The notes under the pieces are model-generated. The model saw only the letters and a program-made list of their open reading frames with translations. It did no database searches and was not told where the DNA came from. The translations under genes and the position numbers were made by a program. Source: JBBSEZ01 sp038239195 (GTDB lineage: Bacteria; Planctomycetota; Planctomycetia; Gemmatales; Gemmataceae). From it: 14,630 nucleotides of DNA. The DNA lies in NCBI GenBank assembly GCA_038239195.1, contig JBBSEZ010000248.1, positions 1 to 14,630 on the forward strand. The letters are read 5' to 3'. Positions 6,291-13,400 of the stretch are shown in pieces (positions within the stretch are counted from its first letter, which is position 1; the number at the start of each line of letters is the position of its first letter).

Positions 6291-6404
6291 AGCCGTCACC
6301 CACGGCGGTTAACGGTGGTGTCGGGCCCGATCCCAGCCGTCACCCACGGCAGTTAACGGTGGCGCGGGGACCGATCCGAGCCGTCACCCGCGGCGGTTAA
6401 CGGT
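6291..6404. repeat. 44-bp tandem repeat, two full and one partial copy
   Basis: Copies start at 6291, 6335 and 6379. Copies 1 and 2 match at 38 of 44 positions by eye. The third keeps only the first 26 bases. The shared core starts AGCCGTCACCC and ends GTTAACGGT; it holds a small stem GCCGT-CACCC-ACGGC followed by the palindrome GTTAAC. The one change in the right arm of copy 3 (A to G) still allows a U-G pair. A 44-bp period is not a multiple of three, so this is not a protein repeat. Confidence 0.85.
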
Positions 6405-6521
6405 CGGCCCGCACCGGCGGCAGGCGAGGAGAGATCAGCAGGAATGTAGTGCGGTGGTTCCACGTTGCGAAAGGGCACCTTCTTCGCTCCCCTCGTCCTT
6501 GTGCTCGGGGTGACGGGCCGC

Positions 6522-6545
6522 GTGGGCCTCGAAGACTCGGCCCAC
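6522..6545. repeat. Hairpin GTGGGCC...GGCCCAC
   Basis: A perfect 7-bp stem (6522-6528 with 6539-6545) around a 10-base loop, TCGAAGACTC, followed by CCTACGA. On the minus strand it begins GTAGGGTGGGCC, which resembles widely dispersed bacterial intergenic palindromes; that likeness is from memory and unverified. Confidence 0.45.
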
Positions 6546-6656
6546 CCTACGACGACGACGCGGGGCGACCCCACGCTGCCGTCGCCCGACAGTCCTCGCG
6601 TTCCGAAAATGCCGGCCGCCTCGCCCTCCTTCTCGGCGCCGCTTGCCCTGTTTTCC

Positions 6657-6687
6657 CTGACGGCGCAAGCCCTCGGCGTGCTATAAT
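6657..6687 (+). promoter_or_regulatory. Promoter of the first giant gene
   Basis: A perfect TATAAT at 6682-6687 stands out in this GC-rich spacer. A weak -35 (CTGACG, 6657-6662) lies 19 bases upstream, slightly long. It would give a leader of about 60 nt before the TTG at 6755. It may also drive the small ORF and the second giant gene, since no other clear promoter lies between them. Confidence 0.5.
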
Positions 6688-6740
6688 CCTCATCGCCTTT
6701 CCTTCCCGGCCGCGAATGAGGCGCGGCGACACCCATCCGT

Positions 6741-6746
6741 AGGAGG
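6741..6746 (+). promoter_or_regulatory. Ribosome binding site AGGAGG fixing a TTG start
   Basis: A perfect AGGAGG lies 8 nt before TTG 6755. The residues read from that TTG form a normal signal peptide, so this site decides the rare start codon. Confidence 0.8.
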
Positions 6747-6754
6747 GCGGTGCC

Positions 6755-9700
6755 TTGTCCGGCTCACTCGTTCGAGGGCTGGCCCTGGGTGGTTTGCTGA
6801 TGCTGGGGGCGGCCGGCGCGTTCGGGGCCGCCCATCCCGCTTCCGTGGGGGTGCCTACCAGCGCCCTCCGCGCGCAGAAGAAGCCCCCTCTTGCCGAGAA
6901 CCCCGCCCCGATCGCTTTGCCCAGCGAAACCGTCGTCATCGTTGCGCGCAACCTGGCCGACGCGCTCAACCTCCTGCCCGATTACGTCATCGTGAGCCGG
7001 GAGAAGTGGGCCGCCACGGAGGCAGAACTGAAGCGGTTGCGTGCCGAGCTCGACCGCAAGAAACCGCCGGCGCCGACGCCGACGCGGTGCGTCCTCAAGG
7101 GCAAGGTCGAGGGCGGGCTCGTCACGCTCCAGGCCCAGTTCGACTTCGCCACCTCCGCGCCCAACACCACCCTCTCGGTCGCCTGTGGCCTGGCCCACGC
7201 GGTCGGCGCTTCCCTCGATGGCCGCACGCCCCAACTCCTGCGGGGGAGCGGGGCCACCGATGGGCTCGGCGTGGTGGTCGAGAAGCCCGGCGAGCATCAG
7301 CTCACGCTCGACCTGGTGCTGGCCTTGACGCCCCGCGCCGGCGGGCAGGCGCTCCTGCTCGATTTGCCCCGCGCGGCGGGCACGTCCCTCGACCTCGAAT
7401 TGCCCGGCGGGGCGAAAGACGTGCGCGTCGGCAACAAGCCTTTGGCCGAGCCGTTCGTCCGACTCAAGGGCAACCAGCTCAGCGGGCAACTCGGCGCGAT
7501 CGACAAGCTCGACCTGAGCTGGAAGAGCGCCGGCGGCCGGGCCGGGCCGGCCGCCGTGCTCACCGCCGAGGGCCTGGTCCAGGTTCGCGTGGCCGGCGCG
7601 TTCACGACCGACGCGCAACTGACCCTGAAAGCGCTGGGCGGGCAGGCCTCGCGGTGGCGCCTCCTCGTCCCCGCCAGGGCCGAGGTGAAGGTGGGCCCCG
7701 CCGACGAGCCGCGCGCCAAGATCAGCAGCGAAAACAAGGGGAGCGCCCGCCTGGTGACGGTGGTGCTCAAGGAGCCGAGCGAGGCCCCGCTGACGGTGTA
7801 CGTCCACCTGACCGGGCCGGCCCTCAAGCCCGGCGCCCGCGTCTCGGTGGGGCCGTTCGCGGTGCTCGAAGCAGCGCGGCAGTCCGGCACGGTGCTGCTC
7901 AGCAACGCCGCGCCCGACCTGCACCTCGACTATCGCCTGCACGGCGACTTGACGCGCCGGGCCCTCAAGGACGAGGAGCAGCGGCGCGACCCGTCCCTGG
8001 TGGCCGCGTTCCACTATGGCCAGGTGGCCCCCTCCGGCAAGGGCACCGAGAAGAAGCCGGCGGGCCCGACGTGGGGGCTCGGCAGCGGGCCCTGGCTCGA
8101 CTTGGAGGCCGAAGCGGTGCGCGGCCAGATCAAGGCGCGCGTCAAGCACCTGCTGGCGCTGAGGCCGGGGGGCGAGGGCCCGCGCGGGCCGCACTGGCGC
8201 GTCACCACCACCCTCACCGCCGCACCGCGCTGGGCCGACGTGGGGCGATTGCTGGTGGAGATGCCGCGCGGCTGCGAGCTCGTCGAGGAGAGGCTCGCGC
8301 CGCTGCCCGACGGCGTCCGGCAGGTCGTCTACGATCGGATGACCCGCGTCGTCGAAGTACGCCTGCGCGGCAGCAGCGCCGCCAAAGAACTGAGCCTGTC
8401 GCTGGAGGCGATTTACTCGCCGCCCGAGGGCGCCGCGGTGTCGCTGCTCCGCGGGCGCGCGGAGCTGGCGCTGCCCCGTCTTAGGGGCACGGTCGAGGAC
8501 GGCGGCGAGGTGGTGGTGCGCGTGCCGCGCGACGTGGAGTTGTTCGTGCCCGAGGAGAGGGGGCCGCCCGCCGCCAGCCCGCTCGAACTGGAGAAGCAGA
8601 CGATCCACGAGCTCGTCTGGCGGGCGGGCCGCCGCGCGGCGGAGCGCGTCGAGGTGGCCTGGCGGCACTGGCGCCCGGAAATGCGCGTGGCCGCGCTGAT
8701 CGACGTCGTTCTGGGTGCCGCGGAGGGCCGGGTGCGCCGGCACGAACTGCGCTTCCAGTTTCCCCAGCCTGCCCCGACGCAAATTGCCCTGCGCGTCCCG
8801 GCGGCGGTCGGCGACAGCCTGCGCGTCGTGGAAGGCGGGCGGCTCGGCGGGGAGCTGGGCGAGGCGAAGGGGGGCGCCCGCACCCGGCTGGTCCACCTGA
8901 CCGCGCTTCCCGGGCCCGTGGGTGCTGGGGCCGCGGGGCAAGGACACTTGCTCGTCCTCGAATACGCCTTCGCGCTGGACAAGGGCGCGTCGATCGCCGT
9001 GCCGCTGGTTGTCGCCGCCGACGGCATGGGGCCTCTGATGCAAGGCGACACGAAGGTTCGCGTGTGGGCGGAGCCGGGCGCGGCCCCGACCGTCGCGGGC
9101 GGGCCGTGGTCGCGGGAAGACGTCGAAGAGGTGAGCGGCAGCGATCGGTTCCCGTCCCTGGTGGTGCGCAGCGGCCGTCCCGGTGCCCCGTTGGCCTTGC
9201 GCCTGGGAGAGACCGTCGCGGTCTACGTGGTCCTCGTCGAGCGCGCCCTGATCCGCGCCAGCGTGGGCGAGGGCGGAGTGCAGGCGTACCGGGCGCGCTA
9301 CCTGCTCACGCGGTTGGCTGCGCGGCACCTCGACGTGGAGCTCCCGGCCCCCGTTTCGACGCTCGAGCTGCGCGTGCGCCTCGACGGTCGGCGCGTGGAC
9401 TGGGAGACGATGGACGAAAAGGGCCGGCGCAACGACGGCGGGCGGACGGCGCGGCTGCGGCTGGCGCCGGAACTGGTGCGCCGGCGGGCCGTCCTGGAGG
9501 TGTCGTATCAACTCTCGCCGGGCCGGACGGCGGGGGGGCCGATGCAGACGACGTTGCAGGCCCCCGTTCTTCGCGACCACCCCGACGGAGTGCCGACGCG
9601 CTGGCAGATCGACCTGCCGTCGGGCTGGGTGCCGCTGGGCCCGCGGGAAGGAGGAGGCGGGGGGCCGGGCGAGGAGCGCGCGTGGGGCTGGCGCGGCTGG

Positions 9701-10303
9701 CTGCTGGCGCCGCGGCTGGCGCTGACGCGAGCCGATCTGGAGCGCTGGTTCGCCGGACCGGGAGAAAAGCTACAGGTTGAGGAGACTGCTGAGGGGGCCG
9801 GTGGGGGCGACGAGCAAGTGCCGTCGCTGGTGTGCTGGCGCGAGGCGGCGGGGCCCCTGGTGGTGACGCACGTCCCGCAGCAAGCGTGGCTGCTGGTTTG
9901 CTCGCTGGCGGTCCTGGTGCTGGGCCTGGGCCTGTCGTGGCTGACCTGGCCGGGCGAGGGCCGCAGGCGGAGCGCCGTCTGGCTGTGGCCGCTGCTGGTC
10001 CTGCTGGCGCTGGGGCTGGTGGTGTGCGTGCTGCTCTGGCCGACGGCGATGGCGCAGGTGGCCTATGGCTGTCAACCAGGGGCGCTGGTGCTGGTGCTGG
10101 TGTTGGCGGGGCAGTGGCTCCTGCACGAGCGCTCCCGGCGACAGGTGATCTTCTTGCCGAGCTTCAGCCGCAGCCGGCCCGGCTCGACCATGCAGCGGCA
10201 GCGCGAGCAGGAGGCGCCGCTGCAGCCCGGCGAGCCCTCGACGGTGGACGTACCCCGCCCGACCGGCAGCAGCGCCGGTAGCCGGGCCAAGGCGCCGGGT
10301 TGA
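6755..10303 (+). CDS. Giant exported beta-rich protein with C-terminal membrane anchor (paralogue 1)
   Basis: An 1182-aa protein of no family I recognise. Residues 1-26 are a signal peptide (VRGLALGGLLMLGAAGAFG). A short Glu/Lys/Arg-rich coiled-coil-like stretch follows at 83-103. About 900 residues of alternating hydrophobic and polar strands come next, rich in repeated V-x-V-x-LP patterns, suggesting stacked beta-sandwich domains. Membrane segments lie near 1045-1065, 1074-1096 and 1108-1123; the basic HERSRR after the last favours a cytoplasmic tail. Most of the protein would therefore sit outside the inner membrane. Blocks shared in order with the downstream protein include residues 179-217 (GEHQ...LDLP...LELP), 749-764 (VPL...MQG) and 849-955 (ending RWQIDLP). 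The TTG start is set by AGGAGG at 6741. No enzyme motif or missing segment was seen. Confidence 0.93.
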   Translation: MSGSLVRGLALGGLLMLGAAGAFGAAHPASVGVPTSALRAQKKPPLAENPAPIALPSETVVIVARNLADALNLLPDYVIVSREKWAATEAELKRLRAELDRKKPPAPTPTRCVLKGKVEGGLVTLQAQFDFATSAPNTTLSVACGLAHAVGASLDGRTPQLLRGSGATDGLGVVVEKPGEHQLTLDLVLALTPRAGGQALLLDLPRAAGTSLDLELPGGAKDVRVGNKPLAEPFVRLKGNQLSGQLGAIDKLDLSWKSAGGRAGPAAVLTAEGLVQVRVAGAFTTDAQLTLKALGGQASRWRLLVPARAEVKVGPADEPRAKISSENKGSARLVTVVLKEPSEAPLTVYVHLTGPALKPGARVSVGPFAVLEAARQSGTVLLSNAAPDLHLDYRLHGDLTRRALKDEEQRRDPSLVAAFHYGQVAPSGKGTEKKPAGPTWGLGSGPWLDLEAEAVRGQIKARVKHLLALRPGGEGPRGPHWRVTTTLTAAPRWADVGRLLVEMPRGCELVEERLAPLPDGVRQVVYDRMTRVVEVRLRGSSAAKELSLSLEAIYSPPEGAAVSLLRGRAELALPRLRGTVEDGGEVVVRVPRDVELFVPEERGPPAASPLELEKQTIHELVWRAGRRAAERVEVAWRHWRPEMRVAALIDVVLGAAEGRVRRHELRFQFPQPAPTQIALRVPAAVGDSLRVVEGGRLGGELGEAKGGARTRLVHLTALPGPVGAGAAGQGHLLVLEYAFALDKGASIAVPLVVAADGMGPLMQGDTKVRVWAEPGAAPTVAGGPWSREDVEEVSGSDRFPSLVVRSGRPGAPLALRLGETVAVYVVLVERALIRASVGEGGVQAYRARYLLTRLAARHLDVELPAPVSTLELRVRLDGRRVDWETMDEKGRRNDGGRTARLRLAPELVRRRAVLEVSYQLSPGRTAGGPMQTTLQAPVLRDHPDGVPTRWQIDLPSGWVPLGPREGGGGGPGEERAWGWRGWLLAPRLALTRADLERWFAGPGEKLQVEETAEGAGGGDEQVPSLVCWREAAGPLVVTHVPQQAWLLVCSLAVLVLGLGLSWLTWPGEGRRRSAVWLWPLLVLLALGLVVCVLLWPTAMAQVAYGCQPGALVLVLVLAGQWLLHERSRRQVIFLPSFSRSRPGSTMQRQREQEAPLQPGEPSTVDVPRPTGSSAGSRAKAPG

Positions 10304-10310
10304 TTCGCGG

Positions 10311-10317
10311 AAGGAGG
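10311..10317 (+). promoter_or_regulatory. Ribosome binding site AAGGAGG in the giant-gene junction
   Basis: A near-perfect Shine-Dalgarno lies only 8 nt after the stop of the first giant gene and 136 nt before the ATG of the second, too far to serve that ATG. The nearest start it could serve is TTG 10328, 10 nt away. Confidence 0.55.
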
Positions 10318-10325
10318 ACCGTTTC

Positions 10326-10385
10326 CGTTGCAGGGGGTTGCGTTGCAGGGGGTTGCGTTGCAGGGGTTGGCGTTCCAGGGGCGTC
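10326..10385 (+). repeat. 15-bp tandem repeat, about four copies
   Basis: CGTTGCAGGGGGTTG occurs perfectly at 10326-10340 and 10341-10355. A copy one G shorter in its run occupies 10356-10370, and a diverged one (CGTTCCAGGGGCGTC) 10371-10385. The period is five codons and stays in frame with the small ORF from 10328. Confidence 0.85.
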
Positions 10386-10456
10386 AGCCCCTGGAGGGAA
10401 CGACGGCGCGGGAACGACGGCGCGGGAACGTCGAGCGCGGGAGGGTAGCGGGATGA
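10328..10456 (+). CDS. Possible 42-aa repeat peptide between the giant genes
   Basis: TTG at 10328 follows AAGGAGG by 10 nt and opens 42 codons that begin with the five-residue repeats LQGVA, LQGVA, LQGLA and FQGRQ, then turn Arg-rich (TTARERRRG). Its TGA (10454-10456) overlaps the ATG of the second giant gene as ATGA, the same coupling seen between queA and its neighbour. TTG is also the start codon of the first giant gene. If translated, it could act as a leader that carries ribosomes through the hairpin to the second giant gene. Against it, the 14-bp repeats in its second half are not a multiple of three and so are not shaped by coding, and the frame may be open by chance in such GC-rich repeats. 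No family is recognised. Confidence 0.35.
   Translation: MQGVALQGVALQGLAFQGRQPLEGTTARERRRGNVERGRVAG
10374..10395. repeat. Perfect hairpin CCAGGGGC-GTCA-GCCCCTGG
   Basis: An 8-bp perfect stem (10375-10382 with 10387-10394) with a GTCA loop, extended by one T-A pair. It lies between the 15-bp and 14-bp arrays. No T-run follows, so it is not a standard terminator. It may reduce read-through or protect one mRNA segment; it also looks like a dispersed palindromic repeat. Confidence 0.7.
10396..10438 (+). repeat. 14-bp tandem repeat, three copies
   Basis: GGGAACGACGGCGC occurs perfectly at 10396-10409 and 10410-10423, followed by a diverged 15-base copy (GGGAACGTCGAGCGC, 10424-10438). It directly follows the hairpin and ends at the GGAGG site of the second giant gene. 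Confidence 0.8.
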
Positions 10457-13400
10457 AGCCGACGCGAGCGAGCGCAATGCTCCTCCTTTGCGGATCGCTG
10501 CTGGCGGCCTTGCTGCTGCCGACGGCCCCGGGCCGCGCCGACGAGAAGGACGACCGGGCCGATCCGGTCCCGTTGCGCCGGCTCCTGCTCTCGGGGGAGC
10601 AACTCGGCGCCGAGTTGAAGCGCGTCGGCGCAGGCGTACTGGTGCGCCTGCCGCGCGCCGACTTCGAGGCGCGGGTGCGGCGCGCGGCGCTGGGAAAAAA
10701 GGCGCGACCGCCGCGCCTCGTCGAGGCCCGCTACAGCGCCAAACTCAAGAACGACGCCCTCGAAGGCATGGCCCAGTGGAAAGTCGTGGCCCCGGGGCCG
10801 GTGCCGGCGCTGCTCGAGTTACAGCCCGCCGGTCAGCTCTTCAACCTTGCCCTGACGAAGCAGCCGCGTTGGGAGAATCGCGACGCCCACCTGGCCGAGT
10901 TCGAGGGCCGCGGCCTGGCGCTGCTCGTCGATCAGGCGGGCGAGCAAACCGTCACGGCGGAGTGGTCGGCGCGCGCCGAGGTGCGGCCCGAAGGCCTCTA
11001 CGTCGACCTGCGCCTCCCCTCGTGCGCGGTGGCCTCGATGGAGCTCGACCTCCCCGCCGAACAGGACGTTCTCCCCCTCGACGGCGCTCTCGTCTCGGGG
11101 CCGCACCTTGCCGAATCGCGGGCGCGCAGCACGTGGAAGGTCGCGTGTAGCGGGCGGGGCCAGGTGCGCCTGTTGGTGCGCCGGGCCCGGGGGGCCGGCG
11201 CGCCGGCGCCGGTCGTGCTGGCCTGGCTCGACACGGTGCAGAAACTCGGCCGCGAGGGGCTCGAGGCGACTTACTCCTTCCGGATCGAGGCGCTTCACCA
11301 GGGGGTGCGCGAGTTGACCTGCGAGTGCGACCCGTCCCTGCGACCGTTCGAGGTCACCGCCCCCGGCTTGCTGAACTGGGCGCCCGTCCCCGGTGCCCCG
11401 TCTCGGCTGCTCGTCCGCCTGCGCGAGCCGCTTCGCGAGGGCGAGTTGATCGTCCGCTGCCTCGCCCCGCTGTCCAGCCGTGCGGAGGCGCCCGGCACCA
11501 GCAAGGGGCCGATGGCCGAGCGCGACGACAAGCCGGTCGAGTGGGTGAGCCCGGGCGCTCGCCTCGTGGGCGCCGTGCCGCGGGGCGAGTCGCTGGAGAT
11601 CTGGCTGCATCCGGGGCTGCGCGTGACCGCGTGGCAACCGGGGGGCTTTCGCCTGACCGACGTCGCCGACGTTCCGGGCCCGCAACGGGCGCTGTTGCGG
11701 CGCCTCAGCCTCAAGGGAGGGGGCCTGGGCCCCGCCGAGGGCCCGCCGGGCCGCCCGCCCCAGCGCCCGTCGGCGCGCCTGCACGCGGCAGGGGTGGACT
11801 ACCGGGCGCGGCAGCTTGCCTGGTGGCAGTTTGCCGGCGCCGACACCGAGCTGACGCTTCAGATCGCCTACGAAGTGAGCCACGGCCAGTTGTTCCAGTT
11901 GCCGGTGCTGCTGCCCGCCGGGTGGGAGGCCGAGTCGGTCGTCCTCAACGAGACGGGCCTGCTTCGCAACTGGAACGTGCGCCCGGAGGGCAAGCCGGGG
12001 CGCGGCCTGCTGCTGGTCGAGCTGCACCGGCCCCTCGCGCCGCGGGAGCGCGGACGGCCGACCTTGACCGTGCGGCTGCGGCCGAGGAAGGCGGGGCCGA
12101 TCTACCACGTGCCGCTGCCGTTCCCCGAGGCGGTCCCGCTGGGGGCGCGCTTCCACGAGGGGGCCCTGGCCATCGACTTCGACGAGCAGGCCGTCGAGGC
12201 CGAGCCGCGCACCTCCGCCCTGGCCGCCGAGCCGGAGGGCGAAGGGCCGTGGGGCAAAACGGTGCCGGACTATTACTATCCGTATCAGGGGGCGGCGGTC
12301 GCCGGCTCGCTCGTGCTGCGCCCGCGCCCGCCGCGGTTGCGCGTACGGGCGAGCAGCGAGGTGTTCGTGGCCTCGGGGCGGGCCGCCGTCGAGGCCCACC
12401 TGCTGCTCGAGGCGGAGGTCGGCAGCCCCGATACGCTCGACGTACTTCTCTCGGCAGCGCCGGCGGCCCCCATCCCGTGGTCGTGGCGCGTCGAGAGCGG
12501 GCGACCGGGGCGCGCCTCGGTCGGCTACCGCATCCGCCGCGCCCAGCGCGATCTGGGAGCGGAGGCACGGGCCGCGCTGGGCGTGCTGGCGGCGCGCGAT
12601 CCGCTCCAGGCAGCGGTGTTGCTGGCGGCCCGGCCGCCCGGCACGCGCTGGCGCGTGGTGCTCGACCGGCCCCTACGGGCCGGCCAACCGCTGTGGTTGC
12701 ACGCCAGCCGCAAGCTGGAGCCGGCGCCCACCGCGGGCAAGGAAGGGCCGCGCTGGGAGGTGCCGCTGCCGAGCGTACTTGGCGCGGCGCGCATGGAGGG
12801 AGAAGTGTCGCTGCACCTGGCCGGTGCCGACCTGATCCAGGTGGAGACGGTGGGCCTGCGCGAGGCGCCGGCGCGCTCGGTCGGTTCGCGCGCCGGGCCC
12901 GGCGAGGCGCGGGCCGCGACCGCCTGGCGCACCTTCCGCTACGCGAGCGGGCCCGTCGCGCTGGTGCTGCGCGGGCAGGCCCTCGCCGGCGGGCGCCCGA
13001 CGGGCCCGGGGGCTGGCGCGGCCATCGACCGGGCCCTTTTGACGACCTTCGTTGGCGCGGACGGGGAGACGAAGCATCATTTCGCGTTTCGCGTCGTGGG
13101 TTGGCCGTTGCGCACCTTGCCCTTGCGCTTGCCGTCCGGCGCGCGGGCGCTGGCGGTCGGCATCAACGGCCGGTGGCTGGAGCGCCCCGCCCCCGTCTCA
13201 ACCCAGCCAGGGGAAGAGGGCGCCCTGAAACTGCCCTTGCCTGTCGTCGCGGGCCTGGGGGAGGCGGCCCATCGGTTCGAGGTCGTTTACGAGACGGCGC
13301 CGCCGGCGGGGGCCGGGCGCTGGTGGTCGCTGTGGTCCAAGCTCGAGGCCCCGCTGCCGGTCTTGCCGATGGCGCCGACCGTCGTGGAGCGCCGCTGGCG

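Larger units (their letters stand above)
5752..6754. other. 1-kb spacer between divergent genes
   Basis: No convincing gene was found. The open frames here overlap each other on both strands, lack good ribosome binding sites and give Arg/Pro/Ala-rich products. The spacer does contain the leader of Uma2, a TTTGCGTCGTTGCGCGA stretch (6149-6165) that looks like a dispersed repeat, the 44-bp tandem repeat (6291-6404), a hairpin (6522-6545), and the promoter and ribosome binding site of the next gene. No tRNA or riboswitch shape was recognised. Confidence 0.6.

Noticed and set aside
5820..6299. Overlapping open frames in the 1-kb spacer
   Set aside because: They lie on both strands over the same bases, have no strong ribosome binding site, and cross repeat sequence; no family was recognised.
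6291..6404. CRISPR-like array
   Set aside because: Only three units are present, the intervals are 18 nt, and the intervals of copies 1 and 2 resemble each other, as in a plain tandem repeat. No cas gene is visible.
5752..6754. tRNA or riboswitch in the large spacer
   Set aside because: No TTCGA-loop stem, cloverleaf or known riboswitch core could be recognised by eye; a covariance-model scan would be decisive.
6764..9580. A 938-aa minus-strand open frame opposite the first giant gene
   Set aside because: Its product is Arg/Gln/His/Ala-rich with no motif. The plus strand has the promoter, ribosome binding site, signal peptide and membrane helices.
10374..10395. Rho-independent terminator after the first giant gene
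   Set aside because: The stem is strong but is followed by GGGAACG rather than a run of T.
10819..12399. A 526-aa minus-strand open frame opposite the second giant gene
   Set aside because: Same shadow composition. The plus frame is open for 1392 codons and matches the neighbouring paralogue.
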